In this document: one piece after another, positions 16,916-24,873 of the stretch | How the letters are laid out: each line of letters opens with the position of its first letter | Position numbering within the stretch: the first letter of the stretch is position 1 | From: SM23-32 sp964434535 | GTDB taxonomy: Bacteria > Planctomycetota > Brocadiia > SM23-32 | DNA length: 64,000 nucleotides | Assembly (NCBI GenBank): GCA_964434535.1 | Contig: CAYSWA010000010.1 | Location: forward strand, 16,648 to 80,647 | Reading direction: 5' to 3' | The notes under the pieces: generated by a model | What the model was told of the DNA's origin: nothing | The model's input: the letters and a program-made list of their open reading frames with translations, nothing else | Database searches by the model: none | Made by a program: the position numbers and the translations under genes

Positions 16916-17001
16916 CTTGCGTACCCCCTCAGTGGCCACGGGCGCACCGGCCGCGCACAGCGCAAGGTGCGATGCCGGACCGCTCGGCCAAGGTCTGCTC
17001 G

Positions 17002-17190
17002 CTATTCCTCTTCGACGATGATCGCCTCGGTGGGGCAGTCTTCGGCCGCCTGCCGGGCGGCCTCGTAGTGCTCCTCGGGGACCTCGTCGACGATGACCTG
17101 GGCGAACTCGTCGCCCATCTCAAAGACCTCGGGACAGGTATCCACGCAGAGCCCACAGGCGATGCAGTCGTCCGTCACCTCAACCTTCAT
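17002..17190 (-). CDS. 4Fe-4S ferredoxin
   Basis: A 62-residue low-potential electron carrier. Cys9, Cys12 and Cys15 (CIACGLC) plus Cys52 (DCPTEAI) are the four cluster ligands; Cys19 and Cys52 are each followed by Pro. The single-cluster layout with a degenerate second site (VFEMGDE, then long helix) resembles Thermotoga/Desulfovibrio ferredoxin. Strongly acidic. A promoter lies 65 bases upstream. Its proximity to superoxide reductase suggests it may supply electrons there, although rubredoxin is the usual donor. Confidence 0.93.
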   Translation of the reverse strand: MKVEVTDDCIACGLCVDTCPEVFEMGDEFAQVIVDEVPEEHYEAARQAAEDCPTEAIIVEEE

Positions 17191-17255
17191 CGCAGCCTCA
17201 CGCTTCAGAGGATTCCGTTGGCGCGGATCTCCGCTCTCCGCACTGTCGGCGGCCA

Positions 17256-17283
17256 ATCTTACCAGAACGGCCCGGCGCGTCAA
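17256..17283 (-). promoter_or_regulatory. Sigma-70 promoter for the ferredoxin
   Basis: TTGACG (17283-17278), 16-base spacer, TAAGAT (17261-17256). Confidence 0.5.
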
Positions 17284-17300
17284 CCCCCGCCGGCGGCCCC

Positions 17301-17696
17301 TCATTCGGCGACCGCGATCGCCTTGTCCGCCTCCCATACCCCGTGCAGGTTGCAGTACTCGAAGGCGCGCAGCTCGAGGTGCTTCTGCTCCAGTTGCACG
17401 CAGAACTTCGCCACCGGGCAGGTGGCCACCGGGGTGAAGTCGGCCCGGCCCAGGTAGGCGTGGTCGGCGTAGAGCTCGACGAAGTGGATATAGTGGCCGC
17501 GCTCGTTCGGGTGCTCCAGCAGCTTGCCCACCTCCACGGTCACCTCGAAACACTCGCCGGCGGCGACCTCGTCCGGCGCGCTGATCACCGGCAGGTGCTT
17601 CTTCTCCAGGTCGGTCAGGTTCTGCGGGTCCTCCGCCTTGTTGATCCCCCAGAACAGGTCGTCGGCATACTCCTCGGCCAGCTCCTCAAAGGACAT
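17301..17696 (-). CDS. Class II superoxide reductase (neelaredoxin-like)
   Basis: Reduces superoxide to hydrogen peroxide without making oxygen, as in anaerobes. The iron-centre ligands are His34 (KKHLPVI), His62 (EHP), His68 (GHYIHFVELY), Cys115 and His118 (YCNLHG); spacing matches known enzymes. The 131 residues lack the N-terminal desulforedoxin Cys4 domain, so it is class II. An extra 25-residue N-terminus precedes the fold. The start ATG at 17696 has a long predicted leader (about 135 bases) back to a perfect promoter. Confidence 0.92.
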   Translation of the reverse strand: MSFEELAEEYADDLFWGINKAEDPQNLTDLEKKHLPVISAPDEVAAGECFEVTVEVGKLLEHPNERGHYIHFVELYADHAYLGRADFTPVATCPVAKFCVQLEQKHLELRAFEYCNLHGVWEADKAIAVAE

Positions 17697-17838
17697 GAGC
17701 CCCTCCTTCGCGTGGAACGCAGAATCCCCCCCTCGCCCGCCCCCAAGGCGGACCGCCTCCTCCGGTTGGGTCGGCGTCGTGCCCCGCCGGCGCCGGCGTC
17801 CGAGTGCCCCCTCGCCCGGCGCCTCGGGCACGAAACCG

Positions 17839-17867
17839 ATTATAGGAGCGGCGCCGCAGCCTGTCAA
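17839..17867 (-). promoter_or_regulatory. Consensus sigma-70 promoter for superoxide reductase
   Basis: Perfect TTGACA (17867-17862), 17-base spacer, perfect TATAAT (17844-17839). This is the strongest promoter by sequence in the window. The long leader to 17696 holds no ORF. Confidence 0.8.
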
Positions 17868-17900
17868 GCCGCCGAACTGCGCAGCCCGGCGCCGGGGTGC

Positions 17901-17929
17901 TGGCGCGCACACCAAAGAGCGAATATAGT
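17901..17929 (+). promoter_or_regulatory. Weak promoter for the HAD-PurM gene
   Basis: TATAGT (17924-17929) is a good -10 element, but 17 bases upstream only TGGCGC stands in the -35 place. An activator or extended contacts may be needed. Confidence 0.35.
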
Positions 17930-17987
17930 GTAGCTTCGCGTTCGGCCGCCTCGGGCGGGCGGTCGGCCCGGCGAGTGGGAGGAGCCG

Positions 17988-19667
17988 ATGGCGGGCCGCG
18001 GGCTGGTTATCTTCGACCTGGACGGCACGCTGTTCCGCGCCGAGAGCGTCACCGTGCCGGCCGTGCGCCGCATCTTCGCCCTGCGCGGGCTCACCGCTCC
18101 GCCCGAATACCAGATCCGCTACTACATCGGCCGCCCCCCGGCGGAGTTCCATCAGTGGCTCGCCACGTTCTGCCCCGCGGAGACGGCCGCCCAGGTCTGC
18201 GAGGCGGTCGACCGGGCCGAGATAGTGCTGGTGCGCGAGAAGGGGCGGCTCTACGGCGGCGCCCTGGACGCCCTGAAGGCGCTCAGGGAAGAAGCCGAGC
18301 AGATGGGCCTCTTCACCAACGGGCCCCCGCCCTACGTGGAGGCCGTGCTGGAGGCGCACGGGCTGCGCCCCTACTTCGACGCGATACGCTGGCGCGAGTC
18401 GCCCGAGGACACGAAGGCCGGCATGGCCGGCGAGATGCTGGCGCGGCTCTCTGCCCGGCCGGCGGTGGTGATCGGCGACCGGATGGACGACGTTCAGGCG
18501 GCCCACGCCCACGGGCTGCCCGCCATCGGGGCGCTCTACGGTATGGGCGTCTCGGGGGAGCTGGCCGCGGCGGAGGCGACGGCGCACTCGCCCTGCGACC
18601 TGCCGCGGCTGGTCCGCGAGGTGTTCCGCCGCCGACAGAAGGCGCAGGAGCGGCTCTCCTACAAGGCGGCCGGCGTCGACCTGGAGGAAGCCGACGCCGC
18701 CAAGCGCGCCATGGCCCGCTCCCTGGGCGGAGGCCCCGGCCGCATCGGCGCCTTCGCCGCCCTCTACGAGGCCCACTTCCGCGGCTACACCGAGCCGATG
18801 CTGGTGCTCAAGACCGAAGAGCCCGGCTCCAAGCAGCTCATCGCCTTCGCCCACGGGCGCGTCCGCTCGATCTGCTACGACACGATCAACCACCTGATCA
18901 ACGACATCGCCGTGATGGGCGCCCGCCCCCTCGCCGTGCAGGACGCCATCATCTGCGGCAAGCTGCACAAGGAGGTGGTGGCGAAGATCGTGGAATCGCT
19001 GGCCGATGCCTGCCGCGCGCAGGACTGTGTGCTGGCCGGCGGGGAGACCAGCGAGCAGCCCGGCGTGCTCGAGGAGGGCGCCTACGTGCTGGTGGCGAGC
19101 GTGGTCGGCGTGGTGGAGAAGTCGCAGGCCGTCGACGGAAGCCGCATCGCGCCGGGCGACCGCGTCCTCGCCGTCGCCTCCAACGGGCTCCACACCAACG
19201 GCTACGCGCTGGTGCGCAGGCTGATGGCCGAGCGGCCGGGCGTCGCCGAGGTGCGCATCGAGGGGGAGAGCTTCCTGGACGTGATCCTGCGCCCGCACAA
19301 GGGATACTACCAGGCGCTGCGCGGCCTCTTCGATCGGCCCGAGCTGCACGGCATGGCGCACATCACCGGCGGGGGCATCGCCGCCAACCTGCGCCGCATC
19401 CTGCCCCGGCGGCTGAACGCCGTGATCGACCTCGGCGCTGTCCGCATCCTGCCCATCTTCGGCCTGATCCGCGGCGTGGGCAACGTCGAGGACGCCGAGA
19501 TGCTGCGCACCTTCAACCTGGGGGTGGGCCTCGCCGTCGTGGCCGAGCCGGGCGCCGTCGGCGACATCCAGCGCCACCTGGCCAACAGGGGCTGCGAGAG
19601 CTATGCCGTCGGGCAGATCGTCGGGGGCGGGGGCGAGGTCGAGCTGCGCGGCGAGCTGAGCTGGTGA
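17988..19667 (+). CDS. HAD hydrolase - PurM-like (AIR synthetase) fusion
   Basis: Residues 6-213 are a HAD phosphatase: Asp10/Asp12 in DLDGTLF, LFTNGPPP as motif II, and GDRMDD at 163-168. Residues 222-559 are a PurM-type ATP-dependent domain: SYKAAGVDLEEAD, NHLINDIAVMGARPL, GGETSEQPG, SNGLHTNGYALVRR, MAHITGGGIAANL and a glycine-rich end. The PurM metal/phosphate motif DGVGTK is changed to EEPGSK, and FFLDY after MGARPL is replaced by AVQDAI, so it may not be the purine-pathway enzyme. There are no stop codons or frameshifts between domains. ATG at 17988 follows GGGAGGAG. No other pur genes are present. Confidence 0.8.
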   Translation: MAGRGLVIFDLDGTLFRAESVTVPAVRRIFALRGLTAPPEYQIRYYIGRPPAEFHQWLATFCPAETAAQVCEAVDRAEIVLVREKGRLYGGALDALKALREEAEQMGLFTNGPPPYVEAVLEAHGLRPYFDAIRWRESPEDTKAGMAGEMLARLSARPAVVIGDRMDDVQAAHAHGLPAIGALYGMGVSGELAAAEATAHSPCDLPRLVREVFRRRQKAQERLSYKAAGVDLEEADAAKRAMARSLGGGPGRIGAFAALYEAHFRGYTEPMLVLKTEEPGSKQLIAFAHGRVRSICYDTINHLINDIAVMGARPLAVQDAIICGKLHKEVVAKIVESLADACRAQDCVLAGGETSEQPGVLEEGAYVLVASVVGVVEKSQAVDGSRIAPGDRVLAVASNGLHTNGYALVRRLMAERPGVAEVRIEGESFLDVILRPHKGYYQALRGLFDRPELHGMAHITGGGIAANLRRILPRRLNAVIDLGAVRILPIFGLIRGVGNVEDAEMLRTFNLGVGLAVVAEPGAVGDIQRHLANRGCESYAVGQIVGGGGEVELRGELSW

Positions 19668-19698
19668 AGGCGCGTCCACGCGAGAAAGGAACGAGAGC

Positions 19699-20274
19699 AT
19701 GACCGCCAGACGACCCCTGCTGACGTGGTTCGCCGCCGTCGGGCTCATCGCCGTAATCGCGGCGGCCGCCGCCTACGCCCTGATGGTCTGGCGCACGCGC
19801 GTGCGCCTTCAGCCGCCGCCGGTCGAGCTGCCGCCCCGGCCCACGGGCCTGGAGATGGACTACGGGTGGGCGGTCAAGACGCTCGACGGCGAGCGGATTG
19901 AGATGGCCGAGTTCCGGGGCCGGCCCCTCTTCTTGAACCTCTGGGCGACCTGGTGCCCGCCCTGCGCCGCGGAGATTCCGCACATCGACGCCCTCTACCG
20001 GAGGATGGAGGGCCGGGGCGTCACGTTCCTCGCCGTCGCCGTCGACAGCACCGAACCGGTCCGGCGGTTCGTCGCCGCGCGGGACCTGGCTGTGCCCGTT
20101 TACGTGGCCGACGGCCCGCTGCCGGCGGCGATCCGGCCGACGGACTTCCCCGCCACCTACGTCGTCTCGGCCGGGGGCGAGGTCGTCTTCCGGCACACGG
20201 GCATCGCCCGCTGGGACGACGCGAGCGTGGTCGAGTTCCTGGAGGCCCTGGCGCAAGAACCGGAGCGAAGGTGA
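19699..20274 (+). CDS. Membrane-anchored thioredoxin-like (TlpA/ResA-type) protein
   Basis: A 191-residue protein with one N-terminal membrane anchor (about 9-29), a Pro-rich linker and a thioredoxin fold with WATWCPPCAAEIP as redox motif (CPPC) and the cis-Pro segment TDFPATYVV. The fold faces the periplasm, where such proteins reduce disulfides in apocytochrome c or other exported proteins. ATG follows AAGGA. It stands 31 bases after the HAD-PurM gene and is probably co-transcribed. No cytochrome maturation genes are nearby. Confidence 0.85.
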   Translation: MTARRPLLTWFAAVGLIAVIAAAAAYALMVWRTRVRLQPPPVELPPRPTGLEMDYGWAVKTLDGERIEMAEFRGRPLFLNLWATWCPPCAAEIPHIDALYRRMEGRGVTFLAVAVDSTEPVRRFVAARDLAVPVYVADGPLPAAIRPTDFPATYVVSAGGEVVFRHTGIARWDDASVVEFLEALAQEPERR

Positions 20275-20391
20275 CCGTGGCGGGCGAAGAGGGCCGGGGT
20301 GGGCATCTCGCCCCGGACGGGCAAGCGGGTGCTGCGCTACTGGATCGAGATCGGGCCGTCGGGCCGATGAGGGGCGCCCGGCGCCGGCCGC

Positions 20392-21855
20392 TCAACGGAT
20401 GCGGATGACGGCGCGGGCGCTCATGCCGTGCTTCAGGCCCTCCTGGAGCGGCTCTGTCGGGCGCAGCTTCACCCAGACGCGCTGGCCCTGGCCGCGCTGC
20501 GCTGCGGCTGCTCCCGGCTCGGGGGCGGCGTCGCGCGCCTGTGTGTGGGCGCTGACCTGGGTGACCTCGCCGTCGATCCAGTCGCGCGAGCCGGCCAGCA
20601 CCTTGATGCGGGCCGGCTGGCCGACGCCGAGCAGGGGCGCGTCGCGCTCACGCACGTAGGCGTTGATCCAGAAGTCGCCGCCCTGTCGGGCCACCAGGAT
20701 CACTGTCTCGCCCGTGCGGCAGAACTCGCCCACCTCCGGGTAGATGCGGGTGACCACGCCGGCGATCTGCGTCGCGATGCGGGTGTGGTCCATGTCGGCC
20801 TGGCGCTGCTTGACGGCCTCCTCGGCCCTTCCCAGCTCGGCCCTGGCCGCCTTGACGGCCTCCTCGGCGAAGGCCTGGTCGGGCTCGCGCGTCTGCTCGA
20901 TCTGATCGCGGGACGCCTTGGTTTGACGCAGCTCGGCTCTGCGGATCTGAAGCGTCGCCTTCAGCGCGTCCAGTTGCTTGCGGCCGGCACGGGCCAGGGC
21001 CAGCTCCGCCTGGCGGGCGGCGAGGACCTGCTCGGCGGCGACGATTTCCTCCTCTGTCGGCCCGGCCTTGAGGCGCTTCAGCTCGAGCTCGGCTTCGAGG
21101 ACGGTGTTGCGCTGGGTCTCCAGGCGGGTCTTGCGCACCTGGAGGATGTACTCGGAGTCGATGCCCTCGCCGACGAGCTCTTCGGACTGCTTGACCTCCA
21201 GCTCGTAGAGGGCCTGCTGGGCGCGGGCGGCGGCGAGCCGGGCCCCGGCGGCCCCGATCTCTTCCTCGCGCGCGCCCTTCTTGAGGCGGGCGAGCCGGGC
21301 GGCGGCCTCGCCGTTGAGGGCCTCGGCGCGGCGTATCTCGTCCTCGATCTCCAGGGCGCGTCGCTCCAGCAGGGCCCGTGCCTCGTCTACGCGGGCGGCC
21401 GCACTGTCCAAGGCGCCCGCGGCGCGTTCCAGGTCGGCCCGCACGCGCGCCTTCACCAGCTCGACGTTCTGCTCCGCCTGGGCGACCCGGCTCTGGCGCA
21501 GCTTCAGCTCGGCCCGGGCGGCGGCGAGGGCGGCCTCGGGGCCGGCGTCCTTGAGCTTGCCCAGAACCTGGCCGGGGCTCACCTGGTCTCCCTCGCTCAC
21601 GTAGAGCCGCTCCAGGTGCCCGTCGGTCTCGGGGGAGCACTGGGTCACGAAGGTGCTCAGCTCGGCGGTGACGGCGGTCACGTGGGCCCAGGCATACCAG
21701 CCCCAGACGGCGGCGATGACTGCGGCGAGCGAGACCACCACGGTGGCGCCGATGATGAGCCGGCGCCGCCAGGGGCGTTCCTTCGGCGGGGGCTCGGCGC
21801 CCCGGGCCTGCCTGCGCACTTCGTAGCGGGTGCCCAACGAATCGTCCGTTGCCAT
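20392..21855 (-). CDS. HlyD/EmrA-family membrane-fusion (adaptor) protein
   Basis: A 487-residue periplasmic adaptor: a cytosolic Arg-rich N-terminus, one membrane helix (about 31-55), a biotinyl-lipoyl half (DGHLERLYVSEGDQVSPGQVL), a very long coiled-coil hairpin (about 95-340, Ala/Glu/Arg/Leu-rich) and the second lipoyl/beta-barrel part (IAGVVTRIYPEVGEFCRTGE; VGQPARIKV; GMSARAVIRI). It normally links an inner-membrane exporter to an outer-membrane channel; no TolC is present. ATG at 21855 follows GAGGAG, 109 bases after the DUF1854 gene of the ABC module. Confidence 0.85.
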   Translation of the reverse strand: MATDDSLGTRYEVRRQARGAEPPPKERPWRRRLIIGATVVVSLAAVIAAVWGWYAWAHVTAVTAELSTFVTQCSPETDGHLERLYVSEGDQVSPGQVLGKLKDAGPEAALAAARAELKLRQSRVAQAEQNVELVKARVRADLERAAGALDSAAARVDEARALLERRALEIEDEIRRAEALNGEAAARLARLKKGAREEEIGAAGARLAAARAQQALYELEVKQSEELVGEGIDSEYILQVRKTRLETQRNTVLEAELELKRLKAGPTEEEIVAAEQVLAARQAELALARAGRKQLDALKATLQIRRAELRQTKASRDQIEQTREPDQAFAEEAVKAARAELGRAEEAVKQRQADMDHTRIATQIAGVVTRIYPEVGEFCRTGETVILVARQGGDFWINAYVRERDAPLLGVGQPARIKVLAGSRDWIDGEVTQVSAHTQARDAAPEPGAAAAQRGQGQRVWVKLRPTEPLQEGLKHGMSARAVIRIR

Positions 21856-21964
21856 CTCTGCTCCTCGGGCTGCTTTGCAGCGGGTCAAAAACAGGCCGGC
21901 AGGCGCGGGCTCGCACCGCCGCCTGCCTCGTGTCGGGCCGGGGACCGGCGCGTCCGCCGGCGCG

Positions 21965-22462
21965 TCAGATCTCGCTGTGTATCAGGGTCTGGCTGCGCTC
22001 GTCGAGCGCGCCTGTGTCGTCGATCTGGAAGCGGTTGCCGTCCACGTCCACGATCAGCAGCCGCCCGCCGGGCAGGGTGCGGATGTTGTGCCGCTCCACC
22101 ACCTCGAAGGCGGCGTAGCCCCGGTCGGTCTGCACCTGCCAGTGGGTAACGCCCATCGTCTCGCGGATGTCGTCGACGCGCGTGATCTTCGCCACGTAAT
22201 ACACCTTGGCCAGCGCCTCTTCCAGTGCGCGGCGGCTCTCCTTATCCAGATCGTGCGGATGGGCCAGCAGCGCGACTTCGTCGTCCTCCTCGTTGAGGAA
22301 GCTGACGTAATCGGCCTTGCCCGAGAGGGGGAAGGCGCGGCGGGGGCGGACGTTCTGGTGCTGCTGCCCGTCCACGCTCACGTGGAGCCGGTGGAAGGCG
22401 TCCTGCCAGACGCGCACCTGCTCGGGCATCACGAGCCAGTCTGCCTTGTCCTCTCGCGCCAC
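21965..22462 (-). CDS. DUF1854 protein, partner of ABC exporter 1
   Basis: A 165-residue soluble protein of the DUF1854 family. It shares with the second copy (46489) the features RAFP, a helix with LAK.Y.V..I, W.V.TD.G, a NIR..GG turn and the strand IVDVDGNRF. Elsewhere the family is linked by name to cyanophycin-associated ABC transporters; I see no cyanophycin gene here. The GTG start shares one base with the ABC stop (TAGTG) and has GAGGG upstream, so the two are tightly coupled. The molecular role is unknown. Confidence 0.8.
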   Translation of the reverse strand: MAREDKADWLVMPEQVRVWQDAFHRLHVSVDGQQHQNVRPRRAFPLSGKADYVSFLNEEDDEVALLAHPHDLDKESRRALEEALAKVYYVAKITRVDDIRETMGVTHWQVQTDRGYAAFEVVERHNIRTLPGGRLLIVDVDGNRFQIDDTGALDERSQTLIHSEI

Positions 22463-24732
22463 TACCAGGCCCTCATCTTCGAGAGGTCGGACTGGAGGCG
22501 GCAGAGCCGCGCGTAGAGCCCGTCGAGCTGGATCAGCTCGTCGTGCGTCCCCATCTCTGTCAGGTGCCCCCTGTCGAGCACGATCAGGCGATCGGCCTTG
22601 CGCAGGGTGGTGAGGCGGTGGGCGATGGCGAAGGTGGTGCGGTTCTGCACCAGGCGCTCCAGGGCGGCCTGGATGGTGGCTTCGGTCTCGGTGTCGACCG
22701 AGGCGGTCGCCTCGTCCAGGATCAGGATGGTCGGGTCGCGCAGCACGGCGCGGGCGATGGAGATGCGTTGGCGCTCGCCGCCGGAGAGGGTCTGGCCGCG
22801 CTCGCCGATCATGGTGTCGTAACCGTCGGGCAGTCGCACGATGAACTCGTGGGCGTTGGCGGCCTTGGCGGCGGCGATGATCTCGTCCGGCGGCGCGTCC
22901 GGGCGGGCGTAGGCGATGTTGGCCCAGACGCTTCCGTGGAACAGGTAGGGCTCCTGGAGCACCACGCCGGTCTGCTCGCGGTAGTGGCGCAGGTCCAGCT
23001 CCTGGACGGGGTGATCGTCGATGAGTATCTCGCCTTCGTCCACGTCGTAGAACCGCGCGATCAGGTGCACCAGGGTGCTCTTGCCGGCGCCGCTGGGGCC
23101 GACCAGCCCGATCATCTCGCCCGGCTCGACGACGAAGGAGACGCCGTCCAGCGCGTACTTGCCCGGCTCGTAGGAGAAGCGCACGTTGCGGAACTCGACC
23201 TTGCCCCGGGCCGGATCGAGCACGACGCCGGGGGTGTCGATCGGCTCGGGGTCGGAGTCCAATATCTCGAAGACCCGCTCGGCCGAGGTGATGCAGTGCT
23301 GGAAGCGGTGGCTCATCCGGCCGAAGACGCGGATCGGCTCGTAGAAGCGCCACATGTAGCCGGTGAAGGCCACCAGCACGCCCACGGTCGTCTGGTCGGT
23401 GATGACCATCCAGCCGCCGACGGCGAAGATCAAGATCGAGCCGACCGAGGTCAGAAGCTGGATGAAGGGGAAGAAACCGCTCCAGAGCCTGACCGCCTGC
23501 ATCTCCTGGTTGAACAGGTCGGCGCTGCGGTCGGCGAAGCGCTTGGATTCCCGTTTCTCCTGCGCGAAGGACTTCACCACCCGGATCCCGGGGATGGTGT
23601 CGGCCAGGATCGCGTTCAAGCCCGCGAACCGCCGCCACAGCCGGTGGTAGATCAGGTGCATCTTGTGGCCGAAGATCAGCGTGCTGACGGCGATGATCGG
23701 CGTCGGGGCCAGCGTCAGCAGGAACAGCTCCCACTTCAGCGCCAGCAGGATGCCGGCGATCAGGATCAACGTCAGCACGTTGACCAGGACCTCCTGGAAG
23801 CCCTCGGAGATGAAGTACTGGAGCCGGTTCAGGTCGCTGGTCACCCTCGACATGATGCGGCCGGTCTCGCGCTGCGTGTAGAAGCGCAGCCGCAGCATCT
23901 GCAAGTGGTCGTAGAGCTGCACCCGCATGTCGAACAGCACCCGGTTGCCGATCCACTGCATCACGTAGGTGCGGAACATCGTGATGGCCGCCGAGGCGAC
24001 GTGCACCCCCACCAGCACGATCACGATCACCGTCAGGACCGACAGGTTCTTGTCGGGGATGACGTTGTCGATCAGCACCTTCGTCAGGTAGGTCGGGGTC
24101 AGGCTCAGGGCGGTGAAGACCAGCGTCAGCCCGAGCCCGAGCAGGGCCACCGGCAGGTAGGGCACCAGGTAGGAGAACAGGCGCACCAGGATCTGGCGCC
24201 GGTCGACGCAGTGGGGGCAGGCCTCGCTCCAGCGGCTCAGAGCCCGCCCGCACTTCGAGCAGCGGTGCTCCGGGCGCTGGGTGACGGGCTTGTTGACCTC
24301 CTCGAAGGCCTTGCCCTCCTCGCGCTGCTCCACCACCTTGTTGATGTAATGGCACAGGTCCGACGCCTCGTGGTGTGAGCCCATCGAGAAGCGCGCGACC
24401 TCGTGGCCCTCATCCTCATCCTTGATGATCAGCGCGCTGGTGCCGATGAAGTCCCGCAGCTCGGCCCCCTTCACCTCCTCCAGGGGCAGCTCGAAGACCA
24501 TCTGCGCCGCCTCGCCCTCGCCGTCCGGCGACAGGACCATCACCCGCCGGTTGGTCAGGAACATCCAGCGCTCCTCGAACCCGCCCTCCGGCGAGATGTC
24601 GGCCAGCAGGCAGGCGGCCGCCCGCTCGCCCTGCGCCAGGTGGCCCCTGAGCCATTCGGCCACGTCCGGCGGCAGGTCCAGCTCCTCCTGCCACGGCTCG
24701 GGCGGGCGGACCTCTTGTACGGTATCGGACAT
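22462..24732 (-). CDS. ABC exporter 1 with N-terminal PH-like domain and zinc ribbon
   Basis: A 756-residue fused exporter half-transporter. Residues 35-130 form a beta-rich, PH-like region (FLTNRRVMVLSPDG); a zinc ribbon with Cys158, Cys161, Cys172 and Cys175 follows, then six membrane helices (about 185-475) and an ATPase domain with GPSGAGKST, LSGGERQR and ILILDEATASVD, all intact. It resembles the MsbA/lipid and peptide exporter group. The cargo is unknown. It is the first gene of the operon ABC > DUF1854 > HlyD; ABC 2 at 47016 has the same architecture. Confidence 0.88.
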   Translation of the reverse strand: MSDTVQEVRPPEPWQEELDLPPDVAEWLRGHLAQGERAAACLLADISPEGGFEERWMFLTNRRVMVLSPDGEGEAAQMVFELPLEEVKGAELRDFIGTSALIIKDEDEGHEVARFSMGSHHEASDLCHYINKVVEQREEGKAFEEVNKPVTQRPEHRCSKCGRALSRWSEACPHCVDRRQILVRLFSYLVPYLPVALLGLGLTLVFTALSLTPTYLTKVLIDNVIPDKNLSVLTVIVIVLVGVHVASAAITMFRTYVMQWIGNRVLFDMRVQLYDHLQMLRLRFYTQRETGRIMSRVTSDLNRLQYFISEGFQEVLVNVLTLILIAGILLALKWELFLLTLAPTPIIAVSTLIFGHKMHLIYHRLWRRFAGLNAILADTIPGIRVVKSFAQEKRESKRFADRSADLFNQEMQAVRLWSGFFPFIQLLTSVGSILIFAVGGWMVITDQTTVGVLVAFTGYMWRFYEPIRVFGRMSHRFQHCITSAERVFEILDSDPEPIDTPGVVLDPARGKVEFRNVRFSYEPGKYALDGVSFVVEPGEMIGLVGPSGAGKSTLVHLIARFYDVDEGEILIDDHPVQELDLRHYREQTGVVLQEPYLFHGSVWANIAYARPDAPPDEIIAAAKAANAHEFIVRLPDGYDTMIGERGQTLSGGERQRISIARAVLRDPTILILDEATASVDTETEATIQAALERLVQNRTTFAIAHRLTTLRKADRLIVLDRGHLTEMGTHDELIQLDGLYARLCRLQSDLSKMRAW

Positions 24733-24804
24733 TGGTGGACAGCCTCCGGCGGACGCCGTCAGCAGACTGCGGTGCCCCTCGTGAACAGACTCCTCCCAAA
24801 CGCC

Positions 24805-24833
24805 ATTCTATCCGCCCTCTCGGCGCCCATCAA
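24805..24833 (-). promoter_or_regulatory. Sigma-70 promoter for the ABC1-DUF1854-HlyD operon
   Basis: TTGATG (24833-24828), 17-base spacer, TAGAAT (24810-24805), about 65 bases upstream of the ATG at 24732. Confidence 0.6.
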
Positions 24834-24873
24834 GGGCAACGTCCATCGGCGCGCCCTGAGCAGGCTCGGCGTT

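Noticed and set aside
20275..20391. Possible short reading frame ending in TGKRVLRYWIEIGPSGR between the thioredoxin and HlyD genes
   Set aside because: Only about two dozen codons from its GTG, no ribosome site and no recognisable relative; it may be a decayed end of a lost gene, but this cannot be supported.
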